Assembly (NCBI GenBank): GCA_947375105.1
Contig: CANCET010000012.1
Location: 1-40,556, forward strand
Direction: 5' to 3'
Origin: Sphingomonadaceae bacterium
GTDB lineage: Bacteria; Pseudomonadota; Alphaproteobacteria; Sphingomonadales; Sphingomonadaceae
DNA length: 40,556 nucleotides
The notes beneath the pieces were generated by a model. That model was not told the origin of the DNA and searched no databases. It saw only the letters and a program-made list of their open reading frames with translations. How positions within the stretch are numbered: the first letter of the stretch is position 1; each line of letters opens with the position of its first letter. Positions 18,651 to 26,775 of the stretch are shown piece by piece. A program made the translations under genes and the position numbers.

Positions 18651-18709
18651 CTGCGGGCCGCAGCGCGCGTGTTATTGCAATTCATGACCGTCGGCACTGG
18701 CACTGACTT

Positions 18710-20257
18710 ATGATGAACCCTGATTCCCTGCGTTCCATTCTGATCGTCGGCGGCGGCACGGCAGGTTGGTCGGCGGCGGCGCTGCTCTCGGCCGTACTTG
18801 CGCCCTCAGGCTGCCGGATCACGCTGATTGAATCGAGCGAGGTGCCCACTGTCGGCGTGGGCGAGGCGACGATCCCGCCGGTATTCGAGTTCCTCGCCAA
18901 CTGCGGGATCGATGAGATTGATTTCATTCGCCATTGCCAGGCAACATTCAAGCTGGCGATCCGCTTTGACGACTGGCTGGAGCGGGGCCATTCCTATTGG
19001 CATCCGTTCGGCAACCTCGGCGTGACGATCAACCAGCGCCCGTTTCACCACTATTGGTGGAAGAACATGGCGGCCGGGCATGGCGAGACTTTTGCCGACT
19101 TGTGCCCTGCGATTGCGCTGGCCGAGGACGGCAAGTTCGCGTTTCCGCCGCCGGATGGCAGCTATCCGGGCGGGGCGCTGAATTATGCGCTGCATTTCGA
19201 TGCAGGGCTGGTGGCGCAATATCTGCGCCGTCATGCGACCGCGCGCGGCGTGCAGCATGTCGATGCGCGCATCGCCGGGGCGGAACTGGCGGCCGACGGC
19301 GCGATTGCGGCAGTGATGCTGGCGGATGGACGGCGGATGGAGGCGGATTTCTTCATCGACTGTTCGGGCTTTCGCGGACTGTTGATCGAGGAAGCGCTGC
19401 ACGCGGGCTATGAGGACTGGACGAACTGGCTGCCCTGCGACCGCGCGGTGGCCATGCCGACGGCAACGGTGGGGCCGCCGGCGCCCTATACGATTTCGGC
19501 GGCGCACGCAGCGGGGTGGCGCTGGCGCATCCCGCTGCAATCGCGCGTGGGCAACGGCTATGTCTATTCGAGCCGCCATGTGAGCGACGATCACGCGGCG
19601 GCGACCTTGCGCGCCGCGGTGCACGGCGAGGCTCTGGCAGAGCCGCGTTTCCTGCGCTTCACGGCGGGGCACCGCAAGGCGATGTGGGTGAAGAACTGCC
19701 TCGCGGTGGGGCTTTCCAGTGGGTTCCTCGAGCCGCTGGAATCGACGTCGATCCACCTCATCCACACCGCGCTGAACCGGCTGCTGGACTATTTTCCCGA
19801 CCGGCACTGCGATCCCGCGCTGGCGGCAGCCTATAATCGCGAGGCGGCCGACGAATACACGCACATCCGGGATTTCCTGCTGCTGCACTATGTGCCGAAC
19901 CAGCGGCATGGCGAGCCCTTCTGGGACGAGATCAGGGCCAGTCCGCTGCCCGATACGCTGGCGGCGAAGCTCGAACTGTTTCAGCGCACGGGGCGGATCG
20001 TATCTCGGCGGCGCGAGTTGTTTGCGGATATCAGCTGGTTTTTCGTGGCGGCTGGCCTGGGCATCGTGCCCGAGGCTCTCGACCCGCTGGCGGATGCGGT
20101 GCCGTTTGATGAAGTGCGCCGGGTGATCGGGCAGATCGGCGAGGTAATGGGCCGCTACCGAGCGGCGGCGCCGATGCATGGCGACATGCTGGCGCGGCTG
20201 CTCGATCCGGCGCTGAAGGGCCGGCCATCGTTTGCGCAGTCATGGGGCGGCGCATGA
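18710..20257 (+). CDS. Flavin-dependent tryptophan-halogenase-family protein in a TonB receptor locus
   Basis: This 515-residue FAD protein has all the hallmarks of flavin-dependent halogenases. These are the nucleotide-binding GGGTAGW at residues 14-20, GEATIP at 51-56, the catalytic lysine K81 in ATFKLAIRFDDW, the WRWRIP motif (WxWxIP) at 270-275, and the glutamate in GFLEPLEST (E341). Known members use FADH2, O2 and halide to form HOCl/HOBr that is passed to the lysine. No flavin reductase gene and no natural-product biosynthesis gene is present. Halogenase homologues are recurrent next to TonB receptors in caulobacters and sphingomonads, and their role there is not settled. The ribosome-binding site is weak, and a second ATG follows one codon later. 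The stop overlaps the ROK kinase start (ATGA). Confidence 0.93.
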   Translation: MMNPDSLRSILIVGGGTAGWSAAALLSAVLAPSGCRITLIESSEVPTVGVGEATIPPVFEFLANCGIDEIDFIRHCQATFKLAIRFDDWLERGHSYWHPFGNLGVTINQRPFHHYWWKNMAAGHGETFADLCPAIALAEDGKFAFPPPDGSYPGGALNYALHFDAGLVAQYLRRHATARGVQHVDARIAGAELAADGAIAAVMLADGRRMEADFFIDCSGFRGLLIEEALHAGYEDWTNWLPCDRAVAMPTATVGPPAPYTISAAHAAGWRWRIPLQSRVGNGYVYSSRHVSDDHAAATLRAAVHGEALAEPRFLRFTAGHRKAMWVKNCLAVGLSSGFLEPLESTSIHLIHTALNRLLDYFPDRHCDPALAAAYNREAADEYTHIRDFLLLHYVPNQRHGEPFWDEIRASPLPDTLAAKLELFQRTGRIVSRRRELFADISWFFVAAGLGIVPEALDPLADAVPFDEVRRVIGQIGEVMGRYRAAAPMHGDMLARLLDPALKGRPSFAQSWGGA

Positions 20258-21126
20258 TCGCGGGCCTCGAACTGGGCGGCACCAAGTGCGTCGCGACGCT
20301 GGCCGAAGGCCGCGTGGTGATCGACCAGCGCCGCGTGCCGACGCGCGATGCGGCCGTCACTGTGGACGAACTGACCGGGATCCTTGATGAATGGACTGCG
20401 GCGCAAGCGGTGCGCGCGATCGGCGTCGCGGCCTTCGGGCCGATCCGTACCGACCGCAGCGCGGCGGATTTCGGAACCTTCCTCGCCACGCCCAAACCCG
20501 GCTGGCAGGGCTTCGGCCTCGCTGCCCACCTGAAGGCGCGCTACGGCGTGCCGGTGGGGCTCGACAGCGACGTGAACGGTGCAGCGCTGGCCGAAGGACG
20601 CTGGGGCGGCGCGGTCGGCATGGCGAACCACGCTTATGTCACCGTGGGCACGGGTGTTGGCGTGGGGCTGGTTGTCGGCGGCCGCACGATGGCGGGCCGC
20701 GCACACAGTGAAATGGGGCACATTTTCGTGGACCGTGCGCCCGGCGACGATGCGGCCGGAAACTGCCCGTTTCACGGGGCCTGCGTGGAAGGACTCATAT
20801 CGGGGCCTGCAATTGCGGCTCGTGCCGGAAAAGCCGGTGAGGCACTGGACGAAATGCATCCGGTATGGAATCCATTCGTCCATGTTCTTGCACGCCTCGT
20901 CCATACCATTGTGCTGACCGGAGCGCCTGAGCGCGTGGCGCTGGGCGGCGGCGTGCTGACCGCGCGGCCCGAACTGGTGCCCCGCGTCGATGCCGCGGTG
21001 CGCGCCAGTCTTGGTGGGTATGCGCAAGCTTCCTTTGCCGTGGGCGCTCCGGCGCTGGGCGATCAAGCGGGCCCGCTGGGCGCGCTGGCCATCGCGCTCG
21101 ATGTGCTGGAGGCGGAGGCGGCGTGA
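20254..21126 (+). CDS. ROK-family sugar kinase, fructokinase-like
   Basis: This 290-residue cytoplasmic kinase starts MIAGLELGGTKCVATLAEG, the ATP-binding loop in the ELGGTK form typical of ROK fructokinases. The catalytic aspartate region is GLDSDVNGAALAEGRWGG. The ExGH metal-site motif appears as SEMGHIF, followed by the shortened zinc site CPFHGACVEGLISGPA, also typical of the fructokinase branch. It should phosphorylate a hexose released by the glycosidases; fructose, mannose, glucose or glucosamine are possible. Start 20254 is preferred over 20242 because its ATG overlaps the halogenase TGA and gives the standard N-terminus. Its stop overlaps the GTG start of the ROK regulator, so the two are translationally coupled. 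Confidence 0.92.
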   Translation: MIAGLELGGTKCVATLAEGRVVIDQRRVPTRDAAVTVDELTGILDEWTAAQAVRAIGVAAFGPIRTDRSAADFGTFLATPKPGWQGFGLAAHLKARYGVPVGLDSDVNGAALAEGRWGGAVGMANHAYVTVGTGVGVGLVVGGRTMAGRAHSEMGHIFVDRAPGDDAAGNCPFHGACVEGLISGPAIAARAGKAGEALDEMHPVWNPFVHVLARLVHTIVLTGAPERVALGGGVLTARPELVPRVDAAVRASLGGYAQASFAVGAPALGDQAGPLGALAIALDVLEAEAA

Positions 21127-22298
21127 ACTTTGGGCTGACGCGCAGCGGCTATCGCGGCGCAACCATCGAGGATGCGGGCGCGCACAACACGCGCATCGTG
21201 CTGCGCGCGATCCGGGCGCAGGGGACGCTGACCAAGGCGGAACTGGCGCGGCAGACCGGCCTTGCGCATCCAACCGTGACCAACATTACACGCCGCCTGA
21301 TCGAACGCGGTCTGCTGCGCACGGCGGGCATGCAGCGCGGTGGGCGCGGGCAACCCGCCACTCGGCTGGTGATCAATGCCGAGGGCGCACATGCCATCGG
21401 GCTCAATGTCGACCGCGATCACATTACCATGGTGCTGGCCGATTTCGCGGGCGAGGTGAAGGCGCGGCTCGATCAGGAAGTGGCGTTTGCGCTGCCCGAG
21501 CAGGTGCGCGGCTTCTATCGCCGCAATCTGGACAGGCTGCTGGCCATGGCCGGGGTCGATGCGGAAGCGATCACCGGCATCGGGCTGGCGTTGCCGGATG
21601 GGCTGGGCGAGGTCGATCTCCCCGGGATGCCGGGCGATTATGCGCAGTGGTCAGCCACCAATCTCGAGGCGTTGTTTGCCGAGCCGCTGGGCAAGCCGAT
21701 CTTCATCGAGAACGATGCCGCCGCCGCTGCCATCGGCGAAATGCAGTTTGGGCGCGGGCAGCGCGAGGCGAGCTTTTTCTATGTGCTCATCAGCTATGGC
21801 CTGGGCGGCGGGCTGGTGGTGGGCGGGCAATACGATCGCGGGGCGGATGGGCGCAGCGGCGAGATCGGCTTCATGGGCGTGTCGGGCGAAGGTGGCGCGA
21901 TGGTGCCGCTCCAGTCGATCGTCTCGATTGCCGGGCTCAACCGCCGCCTGACACAGGCCGGCCGCGCGCCTTTTGCGCAAGGCGAAGTGGCCGCTGGCGA
22001 TACCGCGCTCCAGCGGATCCACGACGATTGGATCGAGGAATGCGCGCGGGCGCTGGTGCAGCCGCTGGTGGCGGTGAACCTGCTGATCAACCCGGGCGTG
22101 GTGCTGGTGGGCGGGCGGTTGCCGATGCCGCTGCTGGAGCGGTTGACCCAGCGGACCAACCTCCTGCTGCGCAGCGGCGGCCGCGATGCTCCCGCGATTG
22201 CGCCAGTGACGCCAGCCGCGCTGGCCGAAGATGCTTCGGCGGTGGGGGCGGCACTGCTGTCGTTCGACGATCTCGCGCTGGCGGTCGAGGCGGCTTAA
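21123..22298 (+). CDS. ROK-family transcriptional regulator (NagC/Mlc/XylR type)
   Basis: This 391-residue regulator has an N-terminal winged helix-turn-helix (LTKAELARQTGLAHPTVTNI, about residues 35-65), then a ROK sugar-sensing domain. The kinase ATP loop is degenerate, and the ExGH motif reads GEIGFM with phenylalanine in place of histidine. No CxCG zinc motif follows, so kinase activity is unlikely and it should act as a DNA-binding sensor. The start is a GTG overlapping the kinase stop (GTGA), preceded by GGAGGCGGAGG. It converges on the LacI gene with a four-base overlap. Together they give the locus two different sugar-responsive regulators. Confidence 0.92.
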   Translation: MNFGLTRSGYRGATIEDAGAHNTRIVLRAIRAQGTLTKAELARQTGLAHPTVTNITRRLIERGLLRTAGMQRGGRGQPATRLVINAEGAHAIGLNVDRDHITMVLADFAGEVKARLDQEVAFALPEQVRGFYRRNLDRLLAMAGVDAEAITGIGLALPDGLGEVDLPGMPGDYAQWSATNLEALFAEPLGKPIFIENDAAAAAIGEMQFGRGQREASFFYVLISYGLGGGLVVGGQYDRGADGRSGEIGFMGVSGEGGAMVPLQSIVSIAGLNRRLTQAGRAPFAQGEVAAGDTALQRIHDDWIEECARALVQPLVAVNLLINPGVVLVGGRLPMPLLERLTQRTNLLLRSGGRDAPAIAPVTPAALAEDASAVGAALLSFDDLALAVEAA

Positions 22299-23329
22299 TC
22301 CGCCTTTGGCGGCGCGGTGCTGCGGCGGATCAGCAGTTCGTGGGCAAGTTGGACGTCGCCCAATTCCGGGCCTTGCCCAGGTTCGCTTTTCAGCACGTGG
22401 AGCAGCATGTCCATCGCCTTGTAGGCCATCTCTTCCACCGGCTGGCGGATCGTGGTGAGCGGGGGCCAGACGACGCGGGAAATGTCGGAATCGTCGAAGC
22501 CGACTACGGACAGGTCTTCCGGCACATGCAGGCCGCGTTCGCGCGCGGCAGCCATCGTCGCTGCGGCCATGTCGTCGTTCTGGGCAAGGATCGCGGTGGG
22601 CGGCGGATCGAGCGCAAGCAGGCGCCGCGCGGCGATCAGGCCGGAATCGAATGTGAACAGCCCGGATTCGATCATTTCGGTGCGCAGCGGAATGCCCGCC
22701 TTGGCGAGCGCCTGCATCGTGCCGACGAGGCGCGCATCGGCGGCGGCGTGGCTGGGGTCGCCCTTGATGACACCGATGCGGCGATGCCCGAGCGCAATGA
22801 GATGCTCGGCGGCTTCCTGCGCGGCGGCGACATCGTCCATCGCGACGGACGGCCCCTGCCCGAGCAGGCGGGTGGGCGAGATGCGCGCGAACGGCATGCC
22901 CACTTCGCGCAGTTCGGCCATGAGTCCGGCGTGGTCCGACGCGGGCGGCGCGAGCAGCACGGCATCGAGCGCGGCAGAACGCAGGAGGGCGATGATCTCG
23001 TCCTCGCGCTCCGTGACGGACTCGACCGGCAGCACGACAAGGCGGAAGCGTTCACCGTGGAGGCGTTCGAGCGCGCCCTTTTGGAGTTCGACCACGTAGG
23101 AAGGGCTGGGCTTTTCGTAGACAAGGCCAATGAGGTACGACCGGCTGCGGACAAGGCCCTGCGCCGCGACATTGGGGTGATAGCGCAGCGCGCGCATTGC
23201 TTCATGCACGCGGGTCTTCACCGCTTCGGTGACATGCGGTTCGTTGTTGACCACGCGGCTGACCGTCTTGGCCGAGACTTCGGCCATGCGTGCGACATCA
23301 ACAATAGTGGCCCGCTTTGTCTTGCGCAT
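22295..23329 (-). CDS. LacI-family transcriptional regulator
   Basis: This 344-residue protein has a standard LacI N-terminus, ATIVDVARMAEVSAKTVSRV at about residues 7-26, followed by the hinge (PNVAAQGLVRSRSYLIGLV). A periplasmic-binding-protein-like effector domain ends in VGFDDSDISRVVWPPLTTIR. It probably represses the glycan locus by binding CG-centred palindromes such as 15387-15400 and 12720-12733 until a sugar is present. A further GGAACGTTCC palindrome lies 30 bases before its own start, which would suit autoregulation. Its stop overlaps the convergent ROK regulator's stop. Confidence 0.94.
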   Translation of the reverse strand: MRKTKRATIVDVARMAEVSAKTVSRVVNNEPHVTEAVKTRVHEAMRALRYHPNVAAQGLVRSRSYLIGLVYEKPSPSYVVELQKGALERLHGERFRLVVLPVESVTEREDEIIALLRSAALDAVLLAPPASDHAGLMAELREVGMPFARISPTRLLGQGPSVAMDDVAAAQEAAEHLIALGHRRIGVIKGDPSHAAADARLVGTMQALAKAGIPLRTEMIESGLFTFDSGLIAARRLLALDPPPTAILAQNDDMAAATMAAARERGLHVPEDLSVVGFDDSDISRVVWPPLTTIRQPVEEMAYKAMDMLLHVLKSEPGQGPELGDVQLAHELLIRRSTAPPKAD

Positions 23330-23358
23330 TGGTATGGGGCAGCCTCGCCGCGGGTGTG

Positions 23359-23368
23359 GGAACGTTCC
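23359..23368 (-). promoter_or_regulatory. GGAACGTTCC palindrome upstream of the LacI gene
   Basis: A perfect 10-bp palindrome with the AACGTT core lies 30 bases before the LacI start codon. The core matches that of the operator at 15391-15396, while the flanks differ. An autoregulatory operator is the simplest reading. Confidence 0.45.
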
Positions 23369-23410
23369 TCGCGTTTCTACACTGATGCCGCGGCGAAATG
23401 CAAAGCCAAG

Positions 23411-23480
23411 CTAGAGCGTTTTCGAAGCAGGTGGAACCACCTGCTGGCTCGGGAAACGCGGCAAAACAAAAACCTGGAGC
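23411..23480. repeat. Intergenic palindromic repeat of the CTAGAGCGTTTTC type
   Basis: The element starts CTAGAGCGTTTTCGAAG and ends AAACGCGGCAAAACAAAAACC-TGGAGC. It contains a nested inverted repeat: AGCAGGTGG-AA-CCACCTGCT (23426-23445) inside GCGTTTTC...GGAAACGC. Elements of this layout occur in many alphaproteobacterial intergenic regions. It lies between the LacI gene and the FAH gene. Confidence 0.65.
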
Positions 23481-23509
23481 AGCCGATCCGATGCAATCGG
23501 GTCGGCTGC
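23479..23509 (-). terminator. Rho-independent terminator after the FAH-family gene
   Basis: GCAGCCGATCCGAT, loop GCA, then ATCGGGTCGGCTGC form a 14-bp stem with one mismatch directly after the TAG stop of the FAH gene. On the minus strand the hairpin is followed by TCCAGGTTTTTGTTTTGCC, a good T-rich tail. The tail is supplied by the adjoining repeat element. Confidence 0.75.
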
Positions 23510-23510
23510 G

Positions 23511-24467
23511 CTAGGCGCGCACCACTTCGCTGTCGATCATGCCGAAGGGTGCGCGGCCCGTGCTGTCCACCGCCGTCATCCGCACGGTATCGCCGAAGGC
23601 CATGAACGGGGTCTGCGGCGCGCCGTGGGCAATGATCTCGATCGCGCGTATTTCCGAAATGCAGCTTGAGCCGACTTCGGCGTAATTGGCGTTTGAGACC
23701 GTGCCCGAGCCGATCACCGTTCCGGCGACAAGATCGCGGGTGAGCGCGGCATGGGCGACGAGTTCGTGGAAACCGAAGGCCATGGGAGCACCGTTGGCGC
23801 GGCCGACTTCGCGGCCATTCCAGTCGATGATGAGATCGAGACAGACGCGCCCGTCCTGCCACGCATCACCGAGTTCGTCGGGCGTGACGGCAAAGGGCGC
23901 CATCGAGCACGCGGGCTTGGCCTGGATCCAGCCGAAGCCGGTCTTCATTTCGATGGGGGCGATCGCGCGCAGCGACCAGTCGTTGATCTGCACGATGAGG
24001 CGGATGTGCTTCAGCGCATCGGCGGCCGAAGTGCCCATGGGGACCGCATCGACGATCACGCCGAACTCGCCTTCGAAATCGATGCCGTGTTCCATCGCGG
24101 GGAAGGGCACAGGATCGGCGGGCCCGTAGAACCGGTCGGACAAGCCCTGGTACATCAGCGGGCGGTCGTTACCGAGGGGGTCGTGGTTGAAGGCGATGGC
24201 CATGAGATCGCCGTGGGTGGTGAAGGCCGAGCCATCGAGCCATTGCCAGGTGCGCGGCAGCGGGGCGGCGAAAGTCACATCGTCCGTCGTTTCGCCTTCA
24301 CCGGCTTCGAGGCGGGCGGCGGCGGCTTCGAGCATGGCCTGCGTGGCGGGCCAGTCTTCCATTGCGGTGAGGAGGTTGCTGCCCACGCGCAACGCACGGG
24401 TGCCATCCGCCGAAACAAGCGCCAGCGCGCCATCGGGCGTGCTGGCGCGCAGGGTGGCGAGCCTCAT
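23511..24467 (-). CDS. Fumarylacetoacetate hydrolase (FAH) family protein
   Basis: This 318-residue cytoplasmic enzyme belongs to the FAH fold, whose members hydrolyse, hydrate or decarboxylate acylpyruvates formed after aromatic ring cleavage. Metal ligands are recognisable as E132 and E134 in GIDFEGEFGVI and D163 in VQINDWS. The lysine-containing stretch MKTGFGWIQAKPACSMAP and the C-terminal GSGTVSNANYAEVGSSCISE are also typical. Its ATG overlaps the cupin gene's TGA, so the two are coupled and probably act in one pathway. The exact substrate is not determined; fumarylacetoacetate, fumarylpyruvate and related diketo acids are candidates. Confidence 0.9.
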   Translation of the reverse strand: MRLATLRASTPDGALALVSADGTRALRVGSNLLTAMEDWPATQAMLEAAAARLEAGEGETTDDVTFAAPLPRTWQWLDGSAFTTHGDLMAIAFNHDPLGNDRPLMYQGLSDRFYGPADPVPFPAMEHGIDFEGEFGVIVDAVPMGTSAADALKHIRLIVQINDWSLRAIAPIEMKTGFGWIQAKPACSMAPFAVTPDELGDAWQDGRVCLDLIIDWNGREVGRANGAPMAFGFHELVAHAALTRDLVAGTVIGSGTVSNANYAEVGSSCISEIRAIEIIAHGAPQTPFMAFGDTVRMTAVDSTGRAPFGMIDSEVVRA

Positions 24468-25033
24468 GCCTTCAACTCGGGCGCGAATTCGCCGTTGATG
24501 AGGACGAACACGATGCGGCAGTTTGTGCCACTGCGGTTGGCCCAGCCGTGGTTGGTGCCGCGCTGGATCACGATGTCGCCGGGATAAACCGTGGTTTCGC
24601 CTTCATCCATGATCAGTACCAGTTCGCCTTCGATGACGATGCCGTAGTCGATGGTTTCAGTGCGGTGCATCAGTGCGTGGCGGGCGCCTGCCTTGGCGGC
24701 ATTCGAGGCGTGGCCCGCGCCGACCTCCGCAAAGTGCGAGGCGGCTTCCTCTGCCGTCATGTTGCGGATGCCGTCGCCTTCGGGGGGAATATCCAGCACG
24801 CGGATGCGGGTGCCGTTCTTCGGCGGGGCGAGGACGATGCCCGCCTCGTGCGGTTCGCCCGAGGCGGCATCGATGGGCGCGGGCGTGCTTTGCGTGTTCC
24901 ACACCTCGTGAAACAGCGGGCCGATGGCGCCGCCGACGCGCTGGATGCGGGGAGCGGCGCTGTCTTCCTGGATGATGGCGCGGCCGGATGCGTTGTGGCC
25001 AGTGACCACGCGGCGCACAGGTTTGAAGTCCAT
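24464..25033 (-). CDS. Cupin-domain protein, probably aromatic or keto-acid metabolism
   Basis: This 189-residue protein has a single C-terminal cupin barrel. The first cupin motif is MHRTETIDYGIVIEGELVL (H123 and E126 as possible metal ligands) and the second PGDIVIQRGTNHGWANRSG (H162). The N-terminal 80 residues hold a second, degenerate beta region (GPLFHEVWNTQSTPAPIDAA). The start at 25033 has GGGAGA four bases upstream. It leads a two-gene unit with the FAH hydrolase, so a role in aromatic catabolism, as a dioxygenase-like or isomerase-like enzyme or an accessory protein, is inferred from context only. The reaction is unknown. Confidence 0.82.
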   Translation of the reverse strand: MDFKPVRRVVTGHNASGRAIIQEDSAAPRIQRVGGAIGPLFHEVWNTQSTPAPIDAASGEPHEAGIVLAPPKNGTRIRVLDIPPEGDGIRNMTAEEAASHFAEVGAGHASNAAKAGARHALMHRTETIDYGIVIEGELVLIMDEGETTVYPGDIVIQRGTNHGWANRSGTNCRIVFVLINGEFAPELKA

Positions 25034-25045
25034 ATAATCTCCCGC

Positions 25046-25097
25046 AATAGTTATCTATTTGTTTGGTGGATATATTTAATTCATTTTCAATCGACAA
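25046..25097 (-). promoter_or_regulatory. Candidate promoter of the cupin-FAH unit with a small inverted repeat
   Basis: On the minus strand TTGTCG (25097-25092), a 17-base AT-rich spacer and TATATC (25074-25069) make a plausible promoter. About ten bases downstream lies AATAG-TTAT-CTATT (25046-25059), an inverted repeat that could bind a repressor. The surrounding 85-base gap holds nothing else. Confidence 0.4.
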
Positions 25098-25118
25098 TGC
25101 CGATGAAAAGCCGGAAGG

Positions 25119-26594
25119 TCAATCAGCTGGGGGCTTGCGTTCGGCGGCGAACAGCGTGGCTGGCAATCGCGAGACCGCGAGCACCGAAACGGTCAGCAGA
25201 ACCGCCACCATGATTGCACCGGGGACAAGGCCGGCGAGGCGCGCCGCCGCATCGTGACCCGCGGCAGAGAAGTAGGCGGAGCCGACCAGCGCGATGCCAA
25301 GCGCACCGCCGAGCTGCTGCGCGGTGCGCATCGTGGCGCTGGCGGTGCCGGCATGGGTGCGCGGGACTTCGGAGACGGCGATGGGGCCAAGCGGGCCCGA
25401 GAGCGTGCCGAAGCCGATCCCGGCGAGCGCGAGCGCGGCGATCAGCACCGGTCCGCCATCGATCCGGACGTGGATCAGTGCGAGCGTGCTGACAATGCCC
25501 GTTGCCATCAGCACGCCGCCTGCCATCGGTAGCACCCGCCCGAGCCGGGGCAGCAGGCGCGGGACCAGCAGGGCCACTGCGACCATCACCCCGAGGCCGA
25601 AGGGAATGTGGATCAGCGCGGTCTTCAGCGGGGTAAGCGCAAGGCCCTGCTGCAGCGCGACGGCAAAGATCATCAGGAACCCGACAGCGCCGCTGTTGAA
25701 GGCCATCGCGGCGACGACGCCCCAGCGGAATGTCGGCAGCGCGAAGAGCGAGGGCTCGATCATCGCGGGCAGCCCATGCGCACGGCGCGCTACGGAGCGA
25801 CGCCAGCCCCAGCCGACTGCGGCGATGCCGGCAGTAAGGATCGCGGTGGCCGCCAAGGGCCCGAGGTTTTCGTGCGCCTGGATCAGCGCAAAGAGAATGA
25901 GGCCGAAGCCCTCGGCAAAGAGCGCGGCGCCGGCAAGATCGATGGCCAGCCCGTGGTGCTCCTCGCCGGTGCGGGGGAGCGTCATGCGGCCCATGGCGAG
26001 CGCGAACAGGCCGACCGGCAGGTTGATCAGGAAGATCAGCCGCCAGCCGAGGCCGAACAGGTTGAGCTCGATCAGGAAGCCGCCGATGATCGGGCCGATG
26101 ATCGCGGCAAGGCCAATGATCATGCCAAAAAAGGCGAGGCGGCGCACGCGTTCGAGCGGGGTGTAGAGCAACTGGACGATGGCCATGGTCTGCGGCCCCA
26201 TCATCGCGCCCGCCGCGCCTTGCAGCACGCGGGCAAGGACCAGCACGCCGGGCGTGGGGGCAAGTCCGCACATGGCCGAGGCGGCGACGAAGCTAGCGAC
26301 GCCCGAGAGGAACAGGCGGCGGTGGCCGAATGCATCGCCCAGCCGCCCGCCCAGCAGCAGCAGCGAGCCGAGTGTGAGCAGATAGCCCGCCACGATCCAC
26401 TGCATCGCCGCCGGGGACGCGCCAAGGCCGTCGCGGATGGCGGGGAGCGCGGTGTTGACGATGGTCGTATCCGCCACCTCCAGCACCACGGCCGTGAGCA
26501 CGGTGAAGAACGCCAGCGCGCGCTGACGGTCATCGAGTTCGTGCGGCAGCTTGCTGCCCGGTGTCATGGCAGGTGCTGCCTGCTGCGCTGTCAT
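25119..26594 (-). CDS. MFS transporter, DHA2 (EmrB/QacA) family, 14 membrane segments
   Basis: This protein of about 491 residues is an inner-membrane proton antiporter of the 14-helix DHA2 family. Motif A is LGGRLGDAFGHRRLFLSGV after the second helix. The first-helix motif is VVLEVADTTIVNTALPAI, the classic D1 motif of these exporters. Motif C-like GPIIGGFLIELNLFGLGWRL follows in the fifth segment. A GTG at 26633 would add 13 residues; the ATG at 26594 is preferred because MTAQQAAPAM is a more usual start and GGAA lies upstream. Such proteins export drugs or aromatic acids. It lies between the cupin-FAH unit and a divergent MFS gene, so export of a toxic pathway intermediate is possible. Confidence 0.92.
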   Translation of the reverse strand: MTAQQAAPAMTPGSKLPHELDDRQRALAFFTVLTAVVLEVADTTIVNTALPAIRDGLGASPAAMQWIVAGYLLTLGSLLLLGGRLGDAFGHRRLFLSGVASFVAASAMCGLAPTPGVLVLARVLQGAAGAMMGPQTMAIVQLLYTPLERVRRLAFFGMIIGLAAIIGPIIGGFLIELNLFGLGWRLIFLINLPVGLFALAMGRMTLPRTGEEHHGLAIDLAGAALFAEGFGLILFALIQAHENLGPLAATAILTAGIAAVGWGWRRSVARRAHGLPAMIEPSLFALPTFRWGVVAAMAFNSGAVGFLMIFAVALQQGLALTPLKTALIHIPFGLGVMVAVALLVPRLLPRLGRVLPMAGGVLMATGIVSTLALIHVRIDGGPVLIAALALAGIGFGTLSGPLGPIAVSEVPRTHAGTASATMRTAQQLGGALGIALVGSAYFSAAGHDAAARLAGLVPGAIMVAVLLTVSVLAVSRLPATLFAAERKPPAD

Positions 26595-26775
26595 GTGTGT
26601 TCCGAAGTCCCGTCCGCTCTCTCGCTGGAGCACATCGTGCCGAGCGTGCTCGCGTGGTAAAATTAAAATCTATCTTCTATTATGCGTGCATGTCGCCTAT
26701 GGTCAAGCGCACGACGCAGGGTATCTGGGGAATGACAGCCCGCCCGCGGCCAGAAAATTGTTTGGAGAGATCAAC

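Noticed and set aside
18710..20257. Halogenase as part of a natural-product biosynthetic cluster
   Set aside because: No polyketide, peptide synthetase, tryptophan-modifying or reductase genes are nearby; the surroundings are a glycan-utilisation locus.
20990..23605. 871-codon plus-strand frame crossing the ROK regulator and LacI genes
   Set aside because: It runs out of frame through one real gene and antisense through another; both real genes have strong motifs.
26595..26775. Longer N-terminus for the plus-strand MFS transporter
   Set aside because: The upstream codons are Cys/Arg-rich and run antisense through the DHA2 transporter start; TTG at 26776 has the only good ribosome-binding site.
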